DNA of 64,000 bases, taken from Lepidodermella squamata (lineage: Eukaryota > Gastrotricha). Numbering within the stretch: the stretch's first letter is position 1; each line of letters starts with the position of its first letter. A program made the position numbers and the translations under genes. Under the pieces are notes generated by a model. It was not told where the DNA came from. It saw only the letters and a program-made list of their open reading frames with translations, and searched no databases. The stretch spans positions 3,782,001 through 3,846,000 of the forward strand of contig JBLDXI010000017.1 in the NCBI GenBank assembly GCA_047495785.1. Direction: 5' to 3'. Positions 1 through 11,898 of the stretch are shown here, piece after piece.

Positions 1-2590
1 GGTGAGCGCCGGCAAACGTCAAAGTCGAGCGCTCGGAAATAGAGGGTGAAAGCGACGATTGAGAGTTTGATTGGTTATTGCGTGCGTTGTTCGGGCGGCA
101 ATCATTCCCGACCTTCTGTCCACATCGCTTGTGGACGTTCATACCACAGTTGCTGCATTTTATACCCTGGAAAAAGCGCAATTCAAACTTGTATAAAGGC
201 AGCAGAAGAATAAATTACTTGTCTGACGAGACCCCAAATGAATTCACCGCAGAAATCTGTCGAAAGAGAAGGATAAAAACAAACTTGAAGCGCGCGACGA
301 CTCTCGAAGAAACCTACCACAAAAGTGCGGTGTTTTGTAAGTGTGCACCTCAAAATTATGACACGTAGCAACAGCGCCCGAAGAAACCAATGAGCCAGAC
401 GAAGTAGACATTTGCGAATCCATACACAGCTTATTTGTAGGCACGTGAATGAAAAAAGAGCGCCTCGAACTTCAATCACTGTGAATGAAGCGCGTCGCCC
501 GCTGAAAAGAAGCTGCTAGGGGTATTCCGCTTTCCAAAGAAGAAGTTCATACAAAAGATGTATAAATATATATGTAATATGTACCTAAGCGGATAAAAAA
601 TCGTCAAATCAGTTATCAGAGTTCATCAGCTACAGCCGCGAGAATAAACCACGCTTATAAAAAGCGCATGTGTGAATTCACTTCGCGTGACTGTTTTTCC
701 GAATTTAAACAGCGTGAAAGGGCGTCAAGCGCGCATGCGAACCGATGAAATGAATCTAAGAATCGACAAGCGGCTCAAAAGGGTGCATATGGTCGAGTGC
801 GTCGCCAGTACGCCGTATTACTTTAGAAAAGAAACAATGCGGCTCCTGTTCTGCGCTTCGAATCAACTAATCTGGAAAAACAGCCGCAGACAACGAGGAA
901 TTAGTTGCAGTAGCACAGTTAGAGAGACTAAATAGAAATAATATAACGCTAATAATCATGGTCGATGATAAGAAACAAAATAAATATCGATTTTTTTGTG
1001 CGCTTTTTAATCTAGCTAGGGCGATTATTGAAACTCAAAACGTAAATACAATGTTCTGCACGCGCAACTGTCTTCCTACGCATCCTTCCACACTTGTCGC
1101 CAGACGTTGTCATCCATTGGGGAGAGAGAAATCCTACCGCTTTTCTTTAGAGCGCCGTAGCTCATCATAGCGCAAATTCACCGCAACAAAGCCACGGACG
1201 ATATGTAGTTCATGAATGAATATCATGGGGCCTGGGCCTGTAACTGCCTATAGCCAAGCGCGAAATACATGCGAAAAAAATCATGCCACATCACTATTTC
1301 TCACGTTAACTAGATGTGCAAGAAATGGACCATGCGAATAGCGTTAAGTATACATATAGCGTAACATTCAAGTAGCCACGATACGACCATGACATGAGCA
1401 GGATATTTATGGGCCATCTATTTAAAGCGTTAGAGCGTCATCACAAAATTTTGACATTTTAGTAAATCAATAACGGCTGCAAACACTTCCGTACAGTTTC
1501 CGTAATATTTCATCACGAGTAATATGACAATGAGCTGAAACAGATCGATTCATAAGCTACTTCTTATCGCCAAATTTGACATACACGCGAGGGTCTACCG
1601 TACGCCACATATATACGCGAAAGCGCGAGTTGTTTCGGACGCGCCTCAGACTGCGGTGTAATGAACCAAACAAAAGCAGCTTTCCGAATTCACGCAAGGC
1701 ATTGTTTTCTTTAGTAATTCAGTTGTCGCATTTTCAGGCCCCGTGAGACAAAACCTTGCAATATAGGAACTGCCTGCCTATCAAATTTAATTCAGATCGC
1801 GTAGTGGTGGTTATTTGTCGATAACAGGGCGATAAAAGATTAGAAAATTTGTCTGCATTCGCTCCTTTGATATGCAATCTAGCGACTGCTAGGAGAGCTA
1901 ACTATCGATCGGCAGCTAGAATGCTACCTGGCGGCACACGCTCGTATATACGCTATATATTGACATCTGCGCAAAAGCAAAATCACATGCGTCTCTACTC
2001 GGAGCGCTTATGCATGTGTATTTTATCGAGAGTGAAAGTACCTGAAGGCAAGCAATGATAAATGGTGTATCATTACACAGCGAACACAGCTAGCACGTCT
2101 AATCTTTCATTATCTTCGCCAGTTTTCGCTGCTAGCTCAATCACTCGAGTAGGGAGCGCCGCATGATCTCGATCGATTCATTAAGCATAGTGATGATGAT
2201 AGATAACACACTTATCTTCTTGTGCCACGGTGCATCAGGTCGATGATGAGAGCGGGGACGGCATCATTTGCTCCCTTTTAGCATCGAAAACCGCAGCGAG
2301 TTTATTCAATGAATCTGTGTTTAATTTGATCTAAAATAGCAGAACAATAGCGTTTAACATTAAACGACACTATAAAAACGCTTCGAAAGCTGTATTTTAA
2401 AGGAGACTTGTAGACTCGGGTTAATTTTCGCGCGAATTAACAAATAGCTTCACATAGCAAACGCTGAGTTTCGGCTACGGACCATCATCGCACTATTCAT
2501 CATTCAACAGGTATTGTAATATTACAATGGTTTGATAAGCTTAGGGCAGGAGGCGAGAGTAGTTCATTAACTAAGGGCTTTGCACATAGC
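1..2590. other. No gene recognised
   Basis: About 2.6 kb with only short open frames on both strands. None has a recognisable motif, a plausible exon chain, or support from neighbouring splice sites. It may hold regulatory or untranslated sequence for genes outside the window, but nothing in it shows that directly. Confidence 0.5.
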
Positions 2591-3062
2591 CTAGTGCGCA
2601 GACTTTTTCTCTGGGACGCTCATGCGATAAAGCCGTTCGCCCATCATCGGCACGCCCAGGATTATCAGAAACCAAATGAGGTAGTACGAAAACATATCGA
2701 TTTGGCGCTTTTGCCACACCAGCTTTCCGTCTTTCTGCAATGATATACAAAGCGAAATACGTGATCAATGCTAAGCAACAGCAGAACGCCCAGAAATGAG
2801 CGATAAACATGGAGTATCAACAAACCTGCATGAAGAAGTTTTGCAGCTCCATTATTTTGCGGTAATGCGGAGTGTTCGGAACTACACCATAGCGGCCAGC
2901 ATCTTTAGAGATATTAACCTCCAAATTCGACGGCAGAACAGGTTCTTGAAACTCCTTGGTGTACGGTGAAATATCCTTGCTCAGTGTGCGATTAAAAGCA
3001 AGTACAAGCCTCGATTGTGTAGCCAAATCTGTACAGAATTTTCGGGTAGCAGCTGAGAGCAT
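2591..3062 (-). CDS. COX7A-like cytochrome c oxidase subunit, mitochondrial
   Basis: Two coding exons on the minus strand: 3062-2826 (79 codons, ending after ...NFFMQ before a gt donor) and 2734-2591 (47 codons plus TAG). The 91-nt intron has a clean ttgcag acceptor and is phase 0. The 126-residue product starts with a Ser/Thr/Arg-rich, acid-poor stretch typical of a mitochondrial import signal. It then has ELQNFFMQ-KDGKLVWQKR followed by one hydrophobic segment (about residues 94-111) and a basic tail. The order 'short helix, (D)DG.P/LV.L/WQKxG/R, single membrane helix, YxMxxPxKK' resembles COX7A, a small inner-membrane subunit of complex IV that sits at dimer or supercomplex contacts. The start is the ATG directly before the import-like segment; the frame stays open upstream. 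The family call rests on motif spacing and is not certain; another small respiratory-chain subunit is possible. Confidence 0.6.
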
Positions 3063-6000
3063 TGTCAGCGACGTAATTAACTTAGTATCACTAGCGACAA
3101 ATAAAAACGGTAAGCGCACAACAAGGTATGTAATATTGCAGCCTGTGTTGATCATAAAGTCATCTGCTGATCCGAAGTTTCATCTGAATACGGTATATTC
3201 ACTGAAAGGGTGGTAGCAAGCGTAACGGTGAAATGATAGAAAATATGTTCCTTCATAATTTTAACCAATGCTTATTTTGAGCAAATGTGTGATTATGGTG
3301 CTAAATCTCTCAAGATGAATTGACTTGAATAAGCATCGTGCAATGTTGCAATTTGACTGAAATTTACAATGAATTGTTAGATATGCTCTATACCGATAAA
3401 CTTCTTGAAGGAAAAAGGCGGTAAAATGGGTTGAAATATTCCAAATTGCTTTGAGATCTTTAAATGAGGAATTTGATTGAGCAACATGTGAAGATGCGAA
3501 ATTTTTTGAAAAAGCGATAGAAAATTCAGATACCTAATTCATCAAACAGCAAAAGAATTTTCAAGACTTCCTACTATTTTGAGATATAACAACAAAGTTC
3601 AGAAATACGGCACAAGTCTAAGCAAGGTCTGTGCAAGATGCAGGGCCAACTTGTCACTTTGATGACGATCATTGAAATTCGAAAGTAATATAAAGAACAC
3701 ATTGGATATCAGGTGCAATATCGAGTTTGGTATCGACTATCGATTTTTTTAATTGGTAAAACACAAGTACCGATCAGCCGTAACATCTTAATACAATAAA
3801 ATACAATACCTAAGTATACAACGCAATGTGTTTTATTGCTGTTTACCCAGTTGTATTAATTATTAACTAATTGGGTTATCATGTCAATTTAAGAGTAGCT
3901 ATATTATAACAGCCTGGGACGCAAAGAGACCAGCTACTATGCGCCCAAATGCGAGCAGCACGGAGTCTCAGTTGGATAAGTCAATATCAGTTAACTAGCG
4001 GGAATATTGCAGGGATTCGAGACTGAGATCAAGACCAAGCCAGGACATCTTCGGCCACTCAGTGGTTTTGCGTTTTGCAAATCAATTATGTTGCAAAATC
4101 CGAACTACCATTACTCACTCACGGAGAAATCTGGAGCAAAAGTAAGAGCTGAGCGGCAAGTCTCTCAAATTCTGGAAGCTCGCTTTCACCCCAAAATTAT
4201 TATTACGGTTGAGCCTAAACGAGGAGTCAAAAATTTGAAAATGTTATTCTCAGCAGCCGTTGGGTCTTTTTTTAATCGGTTTGCGCTGGGATGAGTCTTA
4301 GCTGTCTTAGGCTCCCCTTACCCCATAAAAGCTCACGATTGCGCAACACATGACCGATGAGCCATTGTTGATCGGCCGAAGTGAGCCACGATTATGTACT
4401 ATTGCAGTGCCCTTTTGATGCATACCTTCAGTTTTCCCTGTCCCAGTGTGCATAATTAACAATTTTGACCTGAAACGGGCAGTATAGGGAAAAATTACCC
4501 CGAAGAACGTAGAACAAGAATCAAAATGGAATTAGCAAATACTAAATACGTATATGTTTCGAGAAATATAACAATGGCGAGGCAATATTAGTCAGCTATT
4601 CACTATTCAATATCAATAAGTAATGGGTTTTTCTTTTTTGCGTTAGGTGTAAATAGTACTTGAGACTTCCCACTCGAGAGAGGGGAAAAATGAGAGCAGC
4701 GTTGCTACTACCACTCAAACGGCATTTAATTTAGTAGTAGTTGAGAAGGTTGAGCCGTGTCCAAGTAGCCAACTTTTTACCTAACTCTGTCAGAATCCGC
4801 AATTCTATTAGAATACCATATAATTGCTATTCGTCGCGAAAGAATACAACTGAATTGCCGAATGTTTAATCTTTGCAGTTGTTTCGCCCTCGCTGATGAG
4901 ATCTGAGATCCAAGGCATGTCTAAGCTGGAACTAGGAACTAGGTCCGATAAAAATTTGAAGTCGCATTAAACATCGGAAGAGGTACTTCAGCGATTATCG
5001 CAAAGCAATAATAACTTATAGATGGCTGGATTTATGAGTCCCTTCCCCAGTTTCCCTATGATAACTTGGCCATCTATTTCATGGTTAGTCTCACCAAGTC
5101 AAGATTCTTCCGCATCGCAACTGGACCGATTATCAATCTAGGTAATCGCTTAGAATCTGTTGTCGCTTGGCTTCAGCGCAGAGAGGAAACGGCATCTTCT
5201 GAAGATAAAACCCGGCTTTGCAATTTCACAGGGTCGCTCAAACCCACCAGAGTCAGACTACGCGGGACTTGCTGTTAATTCAATAATGATGCGGGGATTT
5301 TGCTCATTTGATGGATGGATGGATTTTAGACAATTCTGGACACAGACTCTGGTAACAGGGCTTTTGGGTTGATAAGTTAGGCTCACCCATAACTTAGACC
5401 TGTCACCGATAATTCGATGCTAGGCGCAGAGATGGCACAAAGAGATACAAAAATAAATCATAAAAATAGAGCTATGATCTATTTGGTCCATTCAGACAAT
5501 GGCTCGATGAAGAATTGCTGCAAGGCAAGTTGGCGGCTCTGCGACAGCAGACTTTCGAGCTGGATGGATGGATGGATGGATTTATAAGCCCAATCGCCAG
5601 TTGCCCGACGATATGCTTGGGCATCAGTTTGAGAGTTTAGCTCCCGAGTCACCGAGCGATGTTTTACACGGGCCAAGTGGCACAAAGGAGTAGAAAAATA
5701 AATTAGAAAAATATATTACGGATCTAATAAAATAATATCTTCGAGCTGCTCTTTCGCGAATTCGACGACGTAGGCAGCTTGACGTGTGCTTTATTTGACG
5801 AGTTCATTATTTGCCGGATGAAGTCGGTTGCGCTGTTTCACGCTACCGTGCCACGATAGAGAACGGTTCGTTGACTAGTGGTGTTGCTGTGGTCAACAGG
5901 AAGACATCCTTGGGCTTTTTGACGTGTCTCCCTCGCGGCTTCTCTCTCTTTTGTGAGCTGCGGTAGGAGTTCATTTTGGTTGAGTTCATTGCATTTATCC

Positions 6001-6822
6001 GCCAAGCTTGAGCGTTGCAAGTGAGTCTAGATTTAGCGGAATAAGTGACGGTCGTGATTTTTTCGACATTGCAAAACCTATTAGTAATTAATTTTACGAC
6101 GCTATCAAAAATTTTAATCTAAAGACCGTCACCTCATCCCGCGTTATGCAGTCCAGTTTTGGTTTTTTTCATTTCTTTCAACATTCAGAAGGCTCGCTCG
6201 CCCTTATGCTGTTTTTCTGAGGTATGTCCAGGTGTTTGTGTCTATCTTGTATCTGTATCTGAGTACCTTCGCTGTTTTGTTTCACGTTTCACGTCTTGTT
6301 TTCTGCTTTCCTTTTTGCTTTTTTAGCAAGGAGCCAGGAGTCATCAAAATGAACATCATGACTTGAAAAGCAACAGTAATTACTATTTCTTTATCTCAGT
6401 CAAATTCCTACCGCGAAAACCTGAATTTATATATCAATAAATATGGGAATATTTTTGGCCGAAAACTCTACAGCCAGGTTTATTGCTAACCTCGTATCTT
6501 GGGTAAAATGTTTCGATAGAAGCATCGAGTATCGACGCTCACAAGTCCTAATTTGAGCTGTTTCGTAGTTCATCTTCGCTGCGTTAAGACATGCACATGC
6601 ACATCGTCGCCAAGAAATGATCGTTATAACAGTGCATTAACAGTTCAACACAATTTCTGAAATAATATTGCCATACGGCGTAGGTCAGGGGTCCAGACAA
6701 CTTATTTGTTGGCATGTTTAGTATACTTATGCCTAGTGTATAGTGTTATAGTACTATTCCAAGTGCTGCATATAATTTATTCAAAATTTGTGTTGTAGAC
6801 TGACATTTATTGTCGATCAGAA
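3063..6822. other. Intergenic; diverged repeat near 5.0-5.7 kb, no gene seen
   Basis: No supported exon was found. Between about 5.02 and 5.73 kb there are related blocks: a (ggat)n tract, a stretch ending in 'cttggccatc' or a close variant, and 'ggcacaaag' followed by an A/T tail containing 'aataaat'. Two blocks (about 5.31-5.48 and 5.55-5.72 kb) can be aligned by eye, as for an old dispersed or SINE-like repeat. The remaining sequence shows only short open frames. Confidence 0.4.
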
Positions 6823-8825
6823 ATGACTGACGAAAAGTCAGATACCGTTAAAAACGATAATGTTGCCTTGCTGGAGCCTAGAGCTGCAGAACCTATCGAC
6901 AACACCCGAGTTTCTTTCCTGACAAGTGAAGACGAAGAAGCTCGCATTCGCATGGCTCTCGATCGAGGAGTTTTTATCGGCTTCACGAAGGAAGAGCTGC
7001 TGAAATTTGAGAGAGATCCAGGATGGAAAAAAATGCGAACGGGATTGCTCATTTGCTTCTGGTTAGCATGGGCTTTGCTATTATTAGCAGCTGTTGTTGT
7101 AATTATTCTAACCCCCAAGTGTCCTGGTCGTCCGACTCTTCAGTGGCCTGAAAAGTTTCCCATTTACGAGATCAACGTTCCCTCGTTCCGCATGGGCAGT
7201 CGCTGCAGCAGTTCGAGCGCCCCAGTTGGCAATGTCGACGGCATTATAGACGTAATCAATGCCCCGAGCAACAACTACTTTGATCGCATTCAACCGGCTG
7301 ATATTTTCTGGCTCCGTGGAATTACGAAGCCTCAATCCGGAACAGATGCCCCTTCTCTGGATGCGGTAGTAGCTGCCAACTTGGACAAACTCTTCGAAGC
7401 AACTAAGAAGAAGCAGAGGCGCATTCTTCTTGATTTGTTACCTTACAAAGTCAGCAATGTGGGGTCGACGCTTAAAGATTTGAAATGTGGTATTTTCTCT
7501 GGGTCGAGCCTCAAGGGATCAGAAGAGAGAAAGGACTTGGCCTGCATCAATGATGAAGCTGACGTTGACAAGTTGATTGAGTTTATTCATAAAAATCGAA
7601 ACTTTGCCAACGGTTTCGTTTTGGATTACAACCAGTGGCTTTTGAACACCAACAGCTCAGGGCCTCTTGCCAAGTCGCCTCTTGAAAAAATTGTAGATGC
7701 AGTGGTTCGCGGCAGTACCGGTGAAGCAGCAAGTGGCGACAACGCAAAACACTTGTTCATGCGCTTCCCGATTTTGGATGGGCGTTATGTATCGGGAGCC
7801 AATCGCGGCGAGTTAATCCAGACTCGAATTCGGGAGGAAGCTGTTGCCCGTAAAGCTGGAATTCGAGTTATTATTGAAACCATAGCGATGGGTTCGGACC
7901 CGGAAGGCTGCTCTAAAGTTGAGTGTCTGTCTCAGCTCGTTAACGTTGTGCAAACATTCAACAGCGATCCTATGGCAAACCCGTATCGCGCCTTTGCCAT
8001 CGATGACCCGTTGTTCAAAGGCCGGGTTAGTCCAAGTAAGGAAGAAGATAGGTTGAAATCAGCAGAGGCTCTAGCCGCATTCACCATCGCTGCCTTGCCC
8101 GGAACACCAGTCATTTACTATGGCTCGGAAATCGGCATGACGAGCGCATCCAATGCTACTGATGTCATGCAGTGGACTGATTTGAATAACAACACTTGCC
8201 CCGAAAATGGCTACATGTGCTTCTGCAACCTTGTCTGCCAAGGAGCAAACGTGAGTTGAACTCGAACAGTTTAATTTGTTTACCATGGCTATTTTTTTAT
8301 TTTCAGGGGGCTGCAAATCGCACATGCCCACTTGGTCATTTACCCGATCCTCATCTAGAGAGTGTGCGTGAGCAAGTGAGAGCCGAGTCTAGTGGCGTTT
8401 TGAAGTCAGTTGTTCAGCTGCTCATCGCCCGGCAAAACAATGACTCGTTGAGCTGGGGCAAGTCGCATATTATCATTGACAAGGATAGGCCCGCTGCCCA
8501 GAAATTCCTGGTCGCTATTCGCCGAGCGGATCAGTTTGACCGGTTTGGCCTCTTTGTCAGCCTCGGCTCAGAAAAAGATTCTGAGGCTGTTCCTCACGTT
8601 CCTGAAGAACTTGCGAATGGATGCTACCAGACAGTTTATTCATTCAGCAACGGCAAAATATCGGCCAGTGAACAGAAGCAGAAGTTCTCGCAGATGGTAA
8701 TGAAGAAGGACGAAGTGCGTCTGGTCCGCGTCAGAACTTGCGGCGCAGCGTCGATGCGCGCTGTTTCATGGACAATGCTTATCGCTTTGTTCGCTTACTT
8801 CTTCAATATGATGAACTGGCAGTGA
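6823..8825 (+). CDS. SLC3-family heavy chain of a heteromeric amino-acid transporter (4F2hc/rBAT-like)
   Basis: Two coding exons, 6823-8250 and 8307-8825, separated by a 56-nt phase-0 intron (gtgagt...ttttcag); 648 residues. It is a type II membrane protein. Residues 1-74 are cytosolic and contain the GFTKEELLKFERDPGWKKMR block of the SLC3 N-terminal domain. The membrane helix is about residues 75-96. Cys100 (TPKC), just outside the membrane, lies where 4F2hc makes its disulfide with the light chain. The rest is an amylase-like (GH13) ectodomain: YEINVPSF, FWLRGITKP, GFVLDYNQW and GTPVIYYGSEIGM. As is known for SLC3 proteins, the ectodomain is expected to serve folding and trafficking of an SLC7 light chain rather than catalysis. 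Odd point: the C-terminus ends in about 17 hydrophobic residues (MLIALFAYFFNMM), not usual for 4F2hc. Orthology to SLC3A1 versus SLC3A2 is not resolved. Confidence 0.9.
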
Positions 8826-9063
8826 GCCGATCGCCTCTGGCTAGTGAAAAACACTGTTATTACAGAGCGAAGTGTTATCGGCTATAATTTGATTGATAGG
8901 CTTATGATCTGGTTATGGTTCTCTGTTACCCATTTTAGTTTCTGTTTTCCTGAGTAGTTATCGCAACATACGCAATTAGCTTTGATTGCAAGGCATCTCC
9001 ACCAAGATGTGCTGTCGCATTTCCTTCAAACCTTCTTACTGGCTTACGGGCAAAGGATATGAT

Positions 9064-9069
9064 AATAAA
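9064..9069 (+). promoter_or_regulatory. Poly(A) signal AATAAA of the SLC3 gene
   Basis: Canonical AATAAA about 240 nt after the stop codon at 8825 and before the next gene starts at 9271. Position and strand fit cleavage of the SLC3 transcript. Confidence 0.45.
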
Positions 9070-9270
9070 ATACCCTGCATCAATTTTAACAAATGTTATT
9101 TCTCAAATATTCCCTGCAAACGTCACTCGTGATTCTGTCATGTAAAACATTATATAGAGTAAGAATCGAGGCGCGCTGGAATAATTGCAAGCGCTCGCCA
9201 AACAGCTGTTTGTTGGCATTTTATGAAATTATTTACTAAACCAATAGGGTAATAATCAATTGGCATCGAA

Positions 9271-10416
9271 ATGCCTCCAAAGAAATCAAAGTTGGCGGAG
9301 TCAGCTCCTGAAATTCCTGAGAAGAAACCTAAGACTACAAAGTCTGCTAAAAAAGTAAGTCAGTAACGTGAGTGATTATCGTTTGCTATTAGTGACGTTT
9401 TCTCAGAATGAGGGTCTTGAGATATGTGAAAAGCTGAACAAACTGTTTGCCGTTAAACGGGGAAAGCAAGCTTCGGAAAATGCAGTTGACGGCAATGGCA
9501 TTGCTGCGCTCTTAGACGAACTGTTCGAGCTTGAGCGATGGAAAGGCAAGAAAGTTGGCGTCGCACTGCTGAACCAAGATTACGCAACAACCTCACAGAT
9601 TGAACCGTCTGATTTGAAGGCTCAAGACCAAGTGGTTTACAAAGCGCTAGCTGACCATGGAAGTCTCGATGTTCGCTTGGAACTAGTGACTATTAGGGCT
9701 CATGGCAAAAGCCCCCTTCGAGGTGCCAACGACAGGCCGGAGCAACATTATCGCGCGGCTATGAAAGAAAACAAAAAAATTGATTTCGCGGTAAATGATA
9801 TCATGACTATAGCACCTTTACCGCAGCGTTTCTTACGCATATTGCTAAGCAATCTTTGCTAACAGCTAAATTTGTGACGTCATTGTTTCCCATTTTGAAA
9901 TAGATTCGACGTTACGAAGCTGACTGCATTCCAGAGAAACGTCCGCAGCATTTATGGTGCAGAACACAGGAAGAAGCTAGCACGTTCATGGCCAAATTTG
10001 ATGCACGACAAGCTGCTTTAGAACAAAAGGCCGAATTATTTTCGCTGTTCGAGGTCGGCAGAGGAGCAGACAAAGAGCAGGGAGGTTCAGTCGTCTTCAT
10101 TAACAATTGGCCGAAGGAAAAGCTGGGCCATGTCGTTCTTCGCGAGAAAGAGAAAGTTCCCATGGGAACAGAGTAAGAAATATTTTGATTAGGTACATTC
10201 TCTACGATTGTTTGGTATAGTGAGTCTTTATGTTCAATGCCTTCAGATAAATAGGTATCGGATGCCTTATCCTAATTAGAATTTTTCGGGTATATCAGAT
10301 TTGAAGTAATGGAAGTATCTAGATTTTTCTCAACAATGTTTATAGATTGATGTATGTATTTTTCCAGCTTCACGTTGTGGTACACGGCGCCAGCTCTTAT
10401 TATCGAACGACTGTAG
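9271..10416 (+). CDS. Unrecognised four-exon gene, lysine-rich N-terminus, 261 aa
   Basis: I built this from four exons: 9271-9354, 9407-9790, 9904-10172 and 10368-10416. Donors are gtaagt, gtaaat and gtaaga; acceptors are ttctcag, gaaatag and tttccag; phases are 0, 0 and 2, and the frame stays open through all joins. Residues 1-28 are Lys/Pro/Ser-rich (MPPKKSKLAES...), like a nuclear-localisation or nucleic-acid-binding tail. The remainder is a mixed alpha/beta, soluble-looking sequence without signal peptide or membrane helix. It includes RWKGKKVGVALLNQDYATTS, YKALADHGSLDVRLELVTIR and a Glu/Lys-rich end. The last exon (FTLWYTAPALIIERL) is only 49 nt; reading through its donor instead would give a TAA at once, so that exon is the least certain part. 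I do not recognise the family. An AATAAA lies at 10695-10700. It could be a lineage-restricted gene. Confidence 0.6.
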
Positions 10417-10694
10417 ATCGATTTCTCGACACTCGAATTTTCGAAACATTCCAGCTCAATGGCTCAACGGCTAATTTCTGGACTTTGTCGGACTGATGTC
10501 ACAATATTCACGTTTTGTTATTGCCTAAGTGGGCCCTACTTGCCTGAAAGATACTTTGTGCTCATTGAAACACCGGTTTTCGTTCCCAACTAGTATTGTT
10601 TCGCTTTAAAGTCTAAAACTTCTGCTATGTACATGATTTTTCAAGCCTAAAATAAGGAATTCTTGTGCTTTGTTTCCTCTTGCGTTCAACAACA

Positions 10695-10700
10695 AATAAA
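10695..10700 (+). promoter_or_regulatory. Poly(A) signal AATAAA
   Basis: AATAAA on the plus strand about 280 nt after the proposed stop of the unrecognised gene at 9271-10416. It supports that gene ending near 10.4 kb. Confidence 0.35.
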
Positions 10701-10945
10701 ATTTAAACTGCATATAATGATAGAAATGCGTTAGCCATGGAGCTGGGTAACCGAAAGAAGTCTCCCACTTGTTGCAGTCGCAAACTATTTCAGATAAGAC
10801 GATTTATTAAAAGGAAACTCCAAGATGACAATTTACTGGTCTACTAGCAAGTTTAATATCAATGCAAGATACTATAAGGGCATTTAGCCAATCTTGAATA
10901 AGGAAGCCTCAAGTGAGAATTGATTGGAGTGTTAGAGTGCTGTTA

Positions 10946-11897
10946 TCACTTCGAGACGCTCTCCTTGAGTCGCATCATTCGCGTGAATTCTGCGAAAAGA
11001 CATTGTAAACATTAAAATTAGGTTCAGGCTAAGTAATAACGCTTTTCCACTTGCCGTTGTAATTGAGTTTTCCATCGCCATCCAGATCAGCCTCTTTGAC
11101 CATCTGTGCCACATCATCGTCTGTTATTTGTTCACCAAGACCTTCCAACACGCTTTTCAGTTCTACCGGGGAGATTAATCCATTGCCATCGCGGTCTAGC
11201 ACCCTGAAAGCCTAAACAAATGTGCGGTGTTAAAGAGTTTTAAATCGGTTATCCAATGTGACTAGACCATTCTGGTTTCTTCCTCTTCGTTCGCCTTGGC
11301 GTACAAGGTCATCATGACGAGAAACTCCGAAAATTCAAGCTCTCCATTTTCTGAGGGAGGAATGAATAATTTTATAGCTCGAATAAAAAAGGTGCGAGCT
11401 CACTGTTCATGTCAAAAGCGTTGATCATGTCCTAAGTAAAAAAAGATAAAGACGTGACCTCGACCGCGCGCTCGAAGTAATTGGTACCTTTAGTTGTTCT
11501 GAAATTTTCCATTAATAACATGTTATTACATGCATTTTTTACAAATTAGTCGAATTCATTACCTGAGTTAGGATCCAAGCCGAGAGATTTCATGACATTT
11601 CCTAATTCTTGCACGGTAATGGTCCCGCTGTTATCTGCAAATGCAACCAATCATCTTCGAATGATTTATATTATAAAACATGGCGATCAAACATACCTTT
11701 ATCAAACAAAGCGAAGGCTTGACGCAGCTCTAAATTCAAATTTTACATTGAGTTCAAAGATGAAAAGAAGTGGGGTATAATGACCATACCTTCGATTTTC
11801 TTTATCGAGAGATCATTTCCAGCCTTGATGCATATAACATATAATAATTAAATTAGGACGAGGATTACCTAACACTGAAAAATAGTTCACTTACCAT
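10946..11897 (-). CDS. Divergent calmodulin paralog (four EF-hands, 154 aa)
   Basis: Nine exons on the minus strand: 11897-11895 (ATG only), 11823-11790, 11729-11697, 11634-11563, 11498-11488 (an 11-nt microexon), 11431-11404, 11350-11268, 11211-11055 and 10989-10946. They total 465 nt with consistent phases. The loops are [36 protein letters not shown] and [12 protein letters not shown], each with Asp at position 1, Gly at 6 and Glu at 12, so four Ca2+ sites are expected. The last intron uses a GC donor (G|gcaagt) with a cgcag acceptor, at the same codon position as the last intron of the calmodulin gene at 16.6 kb. If it is retained, the protein ends in GKWKSVIT and EF4 loses its Glu12. The central linker ([14 protein letters not shown]) differs from calmodulin's KKMKDTD, so target binding has probably changed. 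The ATG-only first exon, shared order and strand mark it as a duplicate of the neighbouring calmodulin gene. Confidence 0.85.
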
Positions 11898-11898
11898 G

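Noticed and set aside
78-479. Overlapping frames near the window start
   Set aside because: Frames on opposite strands overlap, are short and carry no recognisable motif or splice context.
11029-11211. Single 3' exon for the calmodulin-like gene ending GKWKSVIT
   Set aside because: Its stop works, but it destroys EF-hand 4. A GC-AG intron at the same codon as in the calmodulin neighbour gives [14 protein letters not shown] and an intact loop, so that model is preferred.
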